A stretch of 64,000 nucleotides of DNA, taken from positions 54,618,966 through 54,682,965 of the forward strand of contig OW804094.1 of assembly GCA_942159475.1 (NCBI GenBank). Reading direction: 5' to 3'. Below, piece by piece: positions 53,720 through 64,000 of this stretch (position 1 is its first letter; each line of letters opens with the position of its first letter). The DNA is from Sthenelais limicola. Its lineage: Eukaryota > Annelida > Polychaeta > Phyllodocida > Sigalionidae. The translations under genes were made by a program, and so were the position numbers. The notes below the pieces were generated by a model. It was not told where the DNA came from. It saw only the letters and a list, made by a program, of their open reading frames with translations, and made no database searches.

Positions 53720-54510
53720 TGTCGTGAAACAAGATTCATGTATCTCAATCATACAATTCTCTAGTAATTGGACATCTTTATTTTTATTCTATCCATCAAG
53801 AGTACAAATCTTATTCATCACTTGTGCTATTTCTGGGTCACTTGCCCACCTAGCTCTTGTTGATGAAAGACATGATTTTGTGTTATCAGAACAGACCATT
53901 ACTTGTCTATCTATCAAGGTTGGGCTAAAAAGATCTAACATCTGTTTTACTCTATCTAAGACAAGCAGGTCTGTGCACGATCTGTAATTTTCCATGAAAG
54001 TTGGTTTGGCCTAAACATCTTTGTTCACTATCTTAAATCCATCTTGTATGCTGTTAAGTAAAATGTCTCCCTCAATGTATGAGGGCAGGAGCAACTCCCC
54101 CCAAGCCTCAACACATAACGCTGCTGTGATCACTAGCAGTGGTTGGGTACACTAGCAGTGCCAGACTTCTTGGTATCCTTTTGCACATGGGGATATTCAC
54201 ACTTTTTCGCAAATCTACAGGTGCCAATATGGCAAAACTCCACCATAACGCTTCTTTTATACTTGCCCAAGAACTTCTCCTGGGCTTTGTCTTTCTTTGT
54301 CCTCGGGATCAGTAAGGCAGAACATTTCCATAATAATTTTGCCTCTAAATACAGACAAATGGAGGACCAGAATTTGATGGATTGTTGTTCAAAGAACTCT
54401 GTAACCTCTATGGCATGATCAAATAGACAACCCTCCCGTATAGGCCCCATAATAAAATATAATAAGCATATGGTACACACAAGCACAGGGTGCACGCCTT
54501 TTTCGACCAA
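53720..54510 (-). pseudogene. YR/DIRS-type gag-RT remnant, minus strand
   Basis: Minus-strand text begins with a gag end: KYKRSVMVEFCHIGTCRFAK KCEYPHVQK (CCCH zinc finger), then, in a shifted frame, LCVEAWGELLLPSYIEGDIL and IQDGFKIVNKDV, then FMENYRSCTDLLVLDRVKQM. This parallels the Ngaro RT N-terminal part (FEGISKGFRIVDHG ... CENYASATS). Truncated before the RT palm, next to the G-tract repeat at 53.45-53.69 kb. Assignment to the DIRS order is by pattern similarity. Confidence 0.6.
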
Positions 54511-54727
54511 CTTTCAACTTTTTTTTTGACCAACTTTCAACTTTTTTTTCGACCAACTTTCAACTTTTTTTTGACCAACTTTCAACTTTTTTTTCGACCA
54601 ACTTTCAACTTTTTTTTCAACCAACTTTCAACTTTTTTTTTACCAACTTTCAACTTTTTTACGACCAACTTTCAACTTTTTTTCAACCAACTTTCAACTT
54701 TTTTTATGACCAACTTTTTTTACGACT
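54499..54727 (+). repeat. ~23-bp minisatellite (CGACCAACTTTCAACTTTTT)
   Basis: Nine or ten tandem units of CGACCAACTTTCAACTTTTT TTT with minor changes; degenerate units resume at about 54800-54890 after a pyrimidine block. The FFLTNFQLF-repeat open frame across it is an artefact. Same unit as 3290-3415. Confidence 0.88.
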
Positions 54728-54899
54728 ACCCTCCCCCTTCTTCATCCTTCCCCCTACTCCTCTTCTCCCCTTCCCTCTTCTCACCTTTTTTCAAATAACA
54801 TTTTTTTTCCGACCAACATTTTTTTCAACCAACATATTTACGACAAACTTTTTTTGGGGACAAACTTGATTTTTGACAAACTTTTGTTATACATGTACT

Positions 54900-55620
54900 A
54901 ATAAAAATCTCTCCATCTCTCATGAATACTCATATTTTGTACTGAAAATAATTTGGAATTTTTAAAGGTCTTGAAGACTGAAAGTATCTGAATCCTCCTG
55001 GGGATGATTACACATGTATCATGCACCATGGACATATAGGACTGCACTAGATATTTGTTCTTTTTACTAAACTGATAGAGTGATGATATACTAAACTGAT
55101 AGAGTGATAGAATGATATGACGGCAGCTGATATGGTCAACCCGAATTGGGTCGGTAGACCCTTCTCAGGCATGTTAGTAAAAAAAACAATTTCATGCTGT
55201 CTTGTTACCTGTTCCATTTGATTATCATTACATACGTGTGTGATTTCATGGGTGCTATTCGGGGGTGCTATTCGAAATGTCAAATAGCACACATGTGCGA
55301 TTCGAACTGACCTACTTTCGTGGTTCACGTAACTAGATTGACCGACCCGGTTTAAAATGTATTTTGACGACGATATGCGGGATTTTGTATTGTCCAAAGT
55401 TGCAAAGAATATAATTTGTCAAAATGAAGCATTTAATCGGAAATTTGAACGTTTTATTTAAAAGGGTTACCGTCTGCCTCCACTGCACATGCTGTTGACA
55501 GTAAAAGCAGCAATGCCGGCACAGCCATGCGTTCACTAGCTTAGAGTTTGTTGACATTGTTTGTGACTGGTCCCATGACTTGGTAAATCATCTTCTCTTG
55601 TTGATTACGTATGCAATAAA
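54900..55620. other. Unassigned DNA before the long hairpin
   Basis: Contains a short tandem repeat (CTAAACTGATAGAGTGAT twice at 55068-55108) and GGGTGCTATTCGAA words at 55250-55275. No gene. Confidence 0.45.
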
Positions 55621-55753
55621 TATTAAATAGCCCTCTGTTCGGTTTCAAATCGATCGAGACGTCGGGTCAAATCATACTCCACCCCTTCGGGGTGTCGTAC
55701 GATTTGACCCAACGTCTTGATCGATTTGAAACCTTCATCGGGCTATTTAATAT
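55621..55753. repeat. Long hairpin with TTCG loop
   Basis: About 64-base arms: TATTAAATAGCCCTCTGTTC...ATACTCCACCCC pairs with GGGGTGTCGTACGATTTGAC...GGGCTATTTAATA around the tetraloop TTCG, with scattered mismatches. It is flanked by AT-rich DNA. Confidence 0.85.
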
Positions 55754-58440
55754 AATAACAGCATTCTAGCTGTTGTTGCCTAAGTAACGGCAACCTTGGT
55801 TATTCTTTATTGTGCCAAATATTGTGATTTATGATTATGTTGTAACTTACTGTTTGTAACTCTTCTTTGGCTTGAGTGGATGTTCACCAAGCATGAGTTA
55901 CCGGTGGTCTTGGGCCCACTGGCTGGCCAGGAGGTCTGAGAACCTCAGACTCAGGCAGGATTGTGTGACCTGATGCTGACAAATTCTCAGAAAATAAACC
56001 CTTGTGAACAGATTTTTATTCAAGTTGATGAGTACAGTGACACAAAATGGACAGGCGCCTCTGCAAACAGATCTTCCTGGTCCGCCCATCAGATGTACCT
56101 ACTCCAATCTCCAGAATAATAAAAATAAAATACAAAGTGAGTATGTAGATACCAAAAGCATCAAACAAATATGGCGCTAAATGGGATGGCCCGTCTCGTA
56201 TATCCAGAGCTTTGGGAGGAAACTCGTATGCCATGGAAACTGCGAGTTGTGGTGTGAAGTGGAGCGGCGACTTGATGAAATTGGTCATGGACCCATCAGG
56301 TGATGGGACCCTTCGCACTATGACAGGCTTAAATATGGCTCCTGAGTACAGGAGATTGAAGGCAGTAGGCAGAGACGTGCTGTCAGTTGATAAGGGAAAG
56401 GAAAGGTGCCTGGCCAAGAGCTCACCAAGATTGTAGAGCAGATGCTTCTCTGGAAAGTGAATCTTGCGAAATTGAAGCAGAAAAAGGGGTCACGCTGGTC
56501 CTACCCATATCCAACAAGTACAGACAGTCACTAAAGCCAGGGGAAGACCCAAGAAGCATTCTGGTAGGAATACAAAAAACCACTTGTTTGGATGCGAACG
56601 TAAAAGATGACATACAGGATTCAGGCGCCAAGGAGCCAGATCCTGTTAGGCCACCAAGTGGTACAGCGACTGGTCAGGTTTGAAGCCAGTTGAACTGCTA
56701 GCTCACATGGCTGATTTATGAAATGGCGAAAATCTGAGTCTACTAATTCGGTTGTGTCTTCTGCTGAGAGGACATGATTTAGGAGAAAAAGTACACAACG
56801 AGAAGTCGACTGGTCCATATGCAATAAGGGTGGATGCCTCATTAAAGACCATCCCTATACAGCAATAGCTGTACGAAGTGGAGAGGTTGAAACTGCTAGT
56901 TTGGTTCCCATAAAACAGACAGTACCTTGAAAGGCCTGAAAACAACCATATTTACCTGTAGTAAGATATGATTGAAATTGAGTGCAATCTTCCCTACAAT
57001 ATCAAGAACGGCGTTGGCAGTACATGTGAAAACAATTGCATGTTGATATTAGCTGGACTAGCGATAGCCTGCAATAGCCTTTGCAACAGGCCTCACGATA
57101 AGAAATGCATTGCTGTCTATCGCAGACATATTAGACATATGTTTAGTATTTGGTGGCGATAAATATTGCATCGCAGACATCACCATGCTATTGTGATGAA
57201 TTGCACAGCTCTGTTGCAAAGGTGTGGCGATGTTTGCAACTGACCTTCCTGATAGACCTCTGCAATAGCCTATTGGGAAAGCCAGTTGCGAAGCCTATTG
57301 CGAGGCTTTTGCAGCTAGTGTGGCACCGGTTGTACTGGATAACAAGTTGTGTCTTGGGACACATAGTTCCAAATGGAGACAAGGTTGCTGGTGATGCCAT
57401 CTCAAGTGACTTTGCGATGACCTGGTGTGACCAGGGGCTAGTCAGTCAAGCAAGAATGAGTTGATGAGGAGCACGCTACAGGAGGTTTTATTGATTTCAT
57501 ATTTGGCACAGCAACCTAGGCACTAGGCTCGTGAGTTGTGATCACACCTTGGGTGTTTGCGAGCCAGGACTTCACATGTCAGACCTCAGTGAGGACCCAG
57601 AGAATTGTGTCATGGGTCAGTCGGATGACGATCGACCCTCGGGTGATGTCTCTGAAAACCCTCCTATGGCAGCAAGACTAAGCTCAAGAAGAAGAAGAAG
57701 TAGGACAGCAGTTCTGCTCTTAGGCTGATTCATTCCTTGTGGGGAGTTGTTAGCAGGATTACGCTCACAAGCACCACCTGCCATAGGAACTCTAGCAGGG
57801 TGCTTTGTGGATTTCATCTGTGATTTTATCCATAAGGGCAGCTTTGTTCACTGCACTTGCTTTTAATAATAAAGCTAATCAAGTAACATGTTTTTATCTC
57901 CTTGTTGTGGGTGCCTCGGCTTCAAAATGTCGAGTCAGGCCTTCTGACTTGCTGTAGTCTCTTGAGACAAGGATGGACGGCCATGACTCGTAACACAGAG
58001 GCAAGGGTTATGTTGTGGGACACATACGACAGTGCAAGCCAGCCTGTCGTACAACTGCTGCCACAACTCAATGAGATCTCCTTGGTGACCAGGCAGACCA
58101 TACGTCAACTAGCTATCACACCCTGTGTTCAATCTAGTGAGGGGGCTGTGTAAGGGGTATGCCATATCTTACCATCTACACTGCCTACCACGCCAACACC
58201 ATGCCAGTTCCAGCAGGGGGAGATGCTATACAAACATTCATACACAAATAAAGACACATTCCCTCAGACGGTTGGCAGAGTATACCATACTTCGCAAGGG
58301 GATCGGACCTTTGCTTGAAACTATGGGTTTCATTCCACCTGAGGTCCGAATTATATCTGTTCAAATCAAGCTGTTACCTCATTGCTTTGACATGGTGTTT
58401 AAGTAATAAAACCTGGTGCTAACAAATATCTCTTAATTAC
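55754..58440. other. Unassigned GC-richer region
   Basis: More GC-rich than its surroundings, with many short open frames on both strands and no recognisable domain. A plus-strand stretch 58250-58403 (RRLAEYTILRKGIGPLLETM then GFIPPEVRIISVQIKLLPHC) ends in TAA and is followed at once by AATAAA (58405-58410), so it could be a terminal exon or a processed fragment. TGCGATAGCCTATTGCAAAGG-like words recur at 57060-57310. Confidence 0.35.
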
Positions 58441-59649
58441 TGTTATTCTCTCACGAAAGCCTTGACTCATGCCCCCCCCCCCCCCCCACTATGAATCTGC
58501 ATAATTTGACCATAATAACTACCTAAAAGTAATTCTATCAAACATCTGTTATTCCCAAACGAATATTCATGACACATGTTTATTCACCCAATTACGTAAA
58601 AAGAAATAGAAATATGTATAGACATATATATAGTAAAATTGACAAGACATTGAATAAATCATATATGCACGGTATAGTTACTTAATTTTGGGCTTCATTT
58701 GAGCCATTTCCCATAGCTCAGCTAATGTCTGAAGACCTTACCAATTTATGCACAAGAACCCTTTAAAACATCTCGTTTTGTGGTATAACAAACACTACTG
58801 AATCAGATACTTTTTGTAAAACGACCATTTTTGACCCCCCTGGACGCCCTAAAACTAGAATTGACCATTATAGAAGTAAAGCTAACACGGAGGGTTCATT
58901 ACAGTGTCACGAGATGAAAGGGGACAGAATGAGTACCTGGTATTGATTTCCTTTTGACCATATCTACCTTTGATCTCCTGAGGAAAGAAAATCCTGAAGA
59001 AGCTAATCGGTCTGAAAAAGTACCAATAATATGCTGTTAGTTTCTGTAGGTTTTCACAAAACACAATATTTTAAATGATTCCATTCTGGGGCATTCCTTG
59101 GGTCCTGGGAGTTTGTCCAATTTAAGTACTCATAGATGAACCGGTATCTCAGGTGTAACATACTTGAACATTTATTGTTAATTAGTGGTTTACCAGAATT
59201 TCTCTCACAAGTCATGGAAATGATTTCTTTTGGATTTCATACATTATGCACAGATAGAATATTTGATATCACAAAGTTGTCCTAAATATTCACCTCCCAT
59301 GATAAATATATAGCAATAAAAGATATGTGAAACTGCAACAAGTCTGTAAACATCATCCTATCATCTCACTTCATTTCATTTCACACCTTCTATCTAATGA
59401 CTTATAGTTGATGACCTCGTTTATAAGATATGAATGTAACCTCTTTTATATAAATGTGAAAATGCATGAATTCTAAATTGTGATCTTCACCATTTTGTAT
59501 AAAATTATCAATTATCGGGACACAACAAAAATCATTCCATTACAGTGAGCATGCCTGTCTGTATCATACCTGAATACAAATAATTGTATGAACAGAATAA
59601 AAACGTGTTTGGCCTTAAGTTCACCTAAAACTATTCAAATTTAGAAGAG
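58441..59649. other. Unassigned AT-rich region
   Basis: Contains a C run (58471-58488) and an inverted copy of the 52.9-kb repeat block near 58833-58880. No gene seen. Confidence 0.4.
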
Positions 59650-60359
59650 ATTTGATGAGATTCTGGGATGGTTTTTTTCTCTATAGAACCCCGCTGCGTG
59701 TTACGACTGATAGATGGCTACAGTCAATATTACTGCAGCCTACCAAACTTTGCCCATTCATCCGTCACATAGGTAGTTCCAGGGCATTACTTGGTATGAG
59801 AATTCGCAACCGATTTACCTGCAAGACACTGCTTTGCATTCGCTCAGCCCCCTTAATCTTCTCTCAAGTCAGTAACTTCATTGTGAGATGCCTTGCCAGG
59901 AGGGGATGTGACTATGTCATTAACTATTTAGATGACTTCTGGGTATGTGGTGACTCCTTCGAAGCCTGTCAACATAAGCAGTTGGTACTTATACATCTGC
60001 TTCACCAACTGGGATTTGGAGTCTCATGGAAAAAGTGTTCTGCCCCGACTCAACGTTGTCTGTACTTGGGTATTATATTGGAATCTGTACAGATGAATAC
60101 CCTGCCTGACAATAAGCTGATATCCCTTATTGATGAGTTGTCCTTCTTGGCCAGTAAGACCTGTGCTACTCTGCTGCAATTAAAGAGGCTCTGCCCATGC
60201 CTCCAAAGTGATTCTTGGTGGTCGCACCTTCTCCGGGAGACTTGTGAGACTCTCGAAGGGCTGTAGCCTCTCCACTAACCAACGTGTATGCCTCAACAAG
60301 CAGTTTCAGCAGTTTCATTGTGATATCCAGTGGTGGCTCTATTTCTGCAGAGTCTTTAA

Positions 60360-61630
60360 CTTATTCGCCGCGGGAAACCCTCGCCCGGCGCATGACGTCA
60401 TGGACGGGTACAGCTGCACGTTGTTGCCTCACTACGGGAAGAGAGGGTAGGGGGTCAGTTCAAGCTTGGCAGAGAGAAACGTCCTTCCGTGGTGATTGCG
60501 GTGATCATTATCCAGTGTTATTGATATATAACACAACATTTCCACCAAAAGGAATATAGTCAAACTTTAATATGTTCATAAACTATCGTTTGGGATAGTT
60601 TTTGAAGTCGACATGACTCATTATCAAGGATTATTTGGATATTTATTATGTAAGAACCCTACAGTGAATGCATATTTTCTCCATCATGGAGCATCATGGC
60701 CGCTTCCCGCAGTTGTTGTCGCAGATAGCATAATATATCCATGGACTTTACCATTGGATTATTCATCAGGAAACAGAAAGGACTATAAAACAACAGGAAA
60801 TAACATCTGCAAAAGCCTAACATAAGTTTAGAATGACTGACTGTGGTCGGCATAGCACTATGGACAGAAATAATGAATGTGTGTCAGGAGTTTCCTCATC
60901 AGCTGATCGGTTTGAAACAAGATATATATGTAGGTCAAACATTAACATTATTGTTCCAGGTTTTTGGATGCTATGAAGATCTGTGAAACACTATGAAATA
61001 CATAAATAAATGTACCTGACTGACAGATATACTTGGTTTGATATTTTCTTTATCTCATTAGATTATCTATTTCTTGTCACACACAATCGACGATAGGTTT
61101 TATTTTGTTTTAGCAACTGCATGGAAGACATTTTGTAACAAGTCCTTCGGGAGTATTTAGTGCGGGTGGAATAGAGTTGTATTTTAGCAAATCTGAATAT
61201 AATTCTTCAGCCCAAGAAGTACAAAACTCATATAAAGTAATTTTCTTTTCATTTATACAATTATAATTAATATGGCTATTGATTTTCATAAGTTACAAAG
61301 TAAGACTTAAGACCAGTCAGACCCTTTGTCGGCAGTAGCCACCATTTATGGTTAGCGTGAATATTTCCAACGTTTGGTGACGTAAATGATGTTGAAATTA
61401 CTCATTTTTCCATGGAAACATGTCAACTAATTTTAATACATATAATTTCCAACATAAATACCGAATCTCAGTGGCAGAAGATTTTTAGCCGAGTTATAGC
61501 ATATTCTGTGATGCCTTGAAGCATCACCCCGTCCCCTGCACCAAACAATGCGTGATGCCTTGAGGCATCACCCCGTCCCCATCACAAAAGTGACGTTGAT
61601 GCCTTGAGGCATCAGCCCGTCCTCAATGGG
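60360..61630. mobile_element. 1271-bp TTAA-flanked insertion (piggyBac-like, non-autonomous)
   Basis: TTAA stands immediately on each side (60356-60359 and 61631-61634). Deleting the insert plus one TTAA joins CRVFN to GKRYF in frame, matching ELFNGKACM in the intact Ngaro at 45.6 kb, so the boundaries are exact. The right end reads inward CCCATTGAGGACGGG; the left end starts CTTATTCGCCG. TTAA duplication is the hallmark of piggyBac transposition. No transposase is encoded; a 70-codon frame at 60613 is not recognised. Part of the body matches 20216-20320. Confidence 0.8.
61512..61616. repeat. Three tandem 16-bp hairpins
   Basis: GATGCCTTGAGGCATC (first copy GATGCCTTGAAGCATC) occurs three times, each followed by A(C/G)CCCGTCC, within the right end of the TTAA-flanked element. 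Each is a self-complementary hairpin. Confidence 0.88.
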
Positions 61631-62454
61631 TTAATGGCAAAAGATATTTCCCAACCTGTTTGCCTTACCACATCTAACCTTCTATGCTGATGCCTCCTTC
61701 AATCGCTTTGGTGCTGTCTGTGCAAATGATTGGATTGCTGGTTACTTTGGTGCTGGTATTACACCAGCTCGTACCTCACTGCTAAATCAATCCCACAATC
61801 ATTGGGTCAATTTCCTCCTCAACTCCTCCGCAGTGACCTGAATATTAACCTCCTGGAATTGGTCCCTATCTGGTTGATGCTCCGGCGCTACTCTCATACT
61901 TGCCGAGATAAATGTATTATGTGCTATTCCAATAATACACAAGTGGTGTCAATGCTTCTGAAGGGTGTCAGCTGCAATGATTCATGTGTTAAAGGCGTAG
62001 ATAATTTTCTACCAGATTTGTTATCACGTTTTGCTACATCTAACTTGCTACTAAGCTTGCCCTCTCCCTTGTGCTGTGGTTCCAGGATTCCTCCAGGATC
62101 TGGACAAGGAGGTCTCAGATGTCATCTCGCATGCTTGGGCTTCCTCAACCCAGAAGAAACGTGCCAGCCAGTGGAAGGCTTATTTCTCCTTCTGTACTAG
62201 TTTGGGCTTCGTTCCCTTACCTGCTGATCCCACCACTGTGTGCAGATTTCTAGTCTTCAAGTCTCACTCCTGCGTCTTCTTGACGATTAATAACTACCTT
62301 TCTTCCATAATTATGCTGCACAGATATTATGGACATGATGTGAAGTTTCGCGACTACTTCCTAGTACAGATGACCCTCAAGGGCATCAAGAGGTTACTTG
62401 CTGAGATTACTATTCCTAAGGAACCTCTCACTATTTGCGAGCAGTTCCTTCCTC

Positions 62455-63580
62455 TGAACCTATGGACAGAGACAGAGGAACAGGGCGCTTCAGCACCTGG
62501 CCCTGCGTTGGAGGGGCTTTGCCGCTCTCCAAGGAAGCAGCTTGCACCGAGAAGGAGAAGCCCTAGCCCCAGTCCCCAGCTTCTAAGGAGGCTTCTTAGG
62601 AAGCCTTGTAGGTGAGGCAGGTGAGATCCGTTTCTCATCCTGAAGGCACTGGCAAGGCCGAAAAGGAGAGAGGAAGATCTCATACCAGGAAGATTAAGGA
62701 GAAGCAGGCCAAGTCTTCTTCTTCCAAACCTACCTCGGACCGCCCCGCCACAAGATCTGCAGGCAGTAAGAAAAAGAGGCCGAAAACCCCAGCAATGGGT
62801 AGAGGAGGCCAAGCAAAATTTGCCAGTTCCGTTGGACACCTCGGCCTTGGTGACAACTGTCAAGGATGGAGCAGGCCACCACAGCTTTAAGGGAGAAAGT
62901 GGAGAAGTCTGTGACTTCTTTGTCCACTCCTCTCAGCCGCCTGGAACCTGTGTATACCAAGATAGATGAGATGGCCAATCTCATACAGGAGAATAACCAG
63001 CAGGCTGTCATCATCTCAACGCAGCATTTGTCTTTCGCCCAAAAAGACAACCAAATCCGAGATTTGCTTGGCTGCATTCTAGGCTGGAATCCTCAGAGAC
63101 TGGCTCTCCTTCTGAGACTCCAGCAAGTGTGGGGGTAGTGGTCAATGAACCACCAGCAGCTACTCTCCAAGTCACTAGTGGTGGAAATGCAGGACAGGCC
63201 TTAAATATACATGCTGTGGAGATCTTAGGCCAGCTCGGGCAGTCCGCACAGGTGTCCCAGTGGGATCAGTTAAATTGCCAACACAACCACCACTAGTGTT
63301 AGCCCCTCCAAGAGTGACCCATAGGACCTCTGTAGCCGCAGCTCAGGGACGTCCTCCTTGGAGTCAAGGGGTGCGGGATGTTGATCCGTACCTGGGAGGT
63401 CTGTTTGACACTTGTGGTTCGACTCATTCCCCACTCAAGGCCCCTCCAGTAGGCACACTCCACACAAATGCCCCGCCCGTCACTCCTGGCGAAAAGACCG
63501 GCCTGATGGGAAGGTATAGGGCAATACAAAGTCTACAAGACTGTGAGGTTGAATATCTATTATATATTGGTCATGTTGTT
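62455..63580 (+). pseudogene. Gag-like ORF fragments
   Basis: Lys/Ser/Pro-rich text (GTGKAEKERGRSHTRKIKEK, SSSSKPTSDRPATRSAGSKK) in 62612-62800, then a helical segment in a shifted frame (MEQATTALREKVEKSVTSLS, RLEPVYTKIDEMANLIQENN) at 62866-63060, then PPWSQGVRDVDPYLGGLFDT near 63350. This resembles a basic N-terminal region plus coiled coil of a retroelement gag. It directly follows the truncated YR copy and may be another element's start. Family not established. Confidence 0.4.
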
Positions 63581-63589
63581 GATCATATA

Positions 63590-64000
63590 TATATTTTTTT
63601 TAATTATTTTATTTTTCCAGGTATTACAAAAGGGTTTGGCCTTTGCCATCCCTATTTCCTATGGGATTGAATAAATCCTACTGCCCCCATTAAGATAGCA
63701 TTATTATAAAATAATTAACGTTAATGACGTATTAGTCTTATGCAAAAATAAATGCAGAAATACATGACTAGATTAGCTTAGAAGTAATAAATTAGGTCTC
63801 AAAGAATGAATTGCCTTCGCTCATATTTCCCACAAGCGTCTTCGTAGTCTTTCTGTTGCTACAGGTTAAATATTGCATGAGTATGTGTTACTGTTAGAGG
63901 ATCCCAAGTTGATAGTTTCCCATTGCATGAGGCAATGTCGAGCATGACCTACCGTTTATTGATGTGTTTTTTTCTTAAATTTATATTTATAATGACCTGT
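63590..64000. other. Unassigned AT-rich end of window
   Basis: Nothing recognisable; TTTTTTTTAATTATTTTATT followed by TTTTTCCAG near 63620 resembles a splice acceptor but no coding sequence follows. Confidence 0.4.

Larger units (their letters stand above)
59650..62450 (+). pseudogene. Decayed Ngaro-like retrotransposon, interrupted at a TTAA
   Basis: RT part 59650-60266: CLARRGCDYVINYLDDFWVC GDSFEACQHK, LLHQLGFGVSWKKCSAPTQR CLYLGI, matching the intact Ngaro (GYPNVINYLDDFFCWGNSFK; LGFEVSWQKCSSPANSCRYL). RNase H start at 60208-60355 (FSGRLVRLSKG, FHCDIQWWLYFCRVFN) is cut by an insertion at 60360-61630 and resumes with GKRYFPTCLPYH, then YADASFNRFGAVCANDWIAG YF. The YR N-terminus follows (62076-62445: WASSTQKKRASQWKAYFSFC, MTLKGIKRLL) and stops before any catalytic residue. 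Multiple shifts; non-functional. Confidence 0.85.

Noticed and set aside
54490..54798. 102-codon frame rich in FFLTNFQLF repeats
   Set aside because: Translation of a 23-bp minisatellite; the unit length is not kept in frame by selection as far as can be seen.
62354..62863. 169-codon minus-strand frame
   Set aside because: Antisense to YR and gag-like text that matches the intact Ngaro on the plus strand.

Overview
This is eukaryotic nuclear DNA from a metazoan. Two genes have canonical GT-AG introns, and the rest is crowded with non-LTR retrotransposons, tyrosine-recombinase (YR) retrotransposons, MITE-like repeats and simple repeats. Frequent short palindromic words such as TAGGCCTA, a Ngaro-type YR element and several LINE lineages suggest a marine invertebrate, most likely a non-vertebrate deuterostome such as an echinoderm. 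That placement is inference. No bacterial genes, operons, CRISPR arrays or certain RNA genes were seen.

Region by region. 1-5.5 kb: repeats, three fold-back or TIR structures, and a DNA-transposon-like repeat with AAGTGGGACA termini (3989-5050). 5552-12785 (+): a complete seven-exon RNASEH2A gene (307 aa) with all catalytic residues. 14354-17444 (-), convergent with it: a complete five-exon gene for a 309-aa type I membrane protein with a signal peptide, two Ly6/uPAR (three-finger) domains, one TM helix and a short tail ending near a YXXphi motif. 18-34 kb: a G-tract repeat family, a LINE RT remnant (21.6 kb), an unassigned transposon-like SAP-type ORF (26.7-27.3 kb) and a CR1/L2-like LINE remnant (32.8-34.15 kb). 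35-37.4 kb: an L1/Tx1-type LINE with its 5' part inverted. 37.4-40.9 kb: an LTR-like repeat and unassigned DNA. 41-47.8 kb: a LINE interrupted by a Ngaro-type YR retrotransposon (42826-47480) with gag, RT, RNase H and YR, bounded by split direct repeats A1 ... B1-A2-B2. 48.3-49.96 kb (-): a 5'-truncated LINE. 50.1-51.7 kb: a MITE with about 63-bp TIRs and an LTR-like repeat carrying a second repeat. 53.7-54.5 kb (-): another YR-type gag/RT remnant. 59.65-62.45 kb: a decayed Ngaro relative split by a 1271-bp insertion flanked by TTAA, then gag-like debris.

How the parts relate. Only the two host genes look functional. RNase H2 subunit A removes ribonucleotides from DNA in the nucleus; the Ly6/uPAR protein is a predicted cell-surface protein of unknown ligand. 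The remainder is layered mobile DNA. Two interruptions can be read directly by comparing an interrupted element with a related copy: the Ngaro in the LINE at 42.8 kb, and the TTAA-flanked insert in the second Ngaro copy at 60.36 kb.
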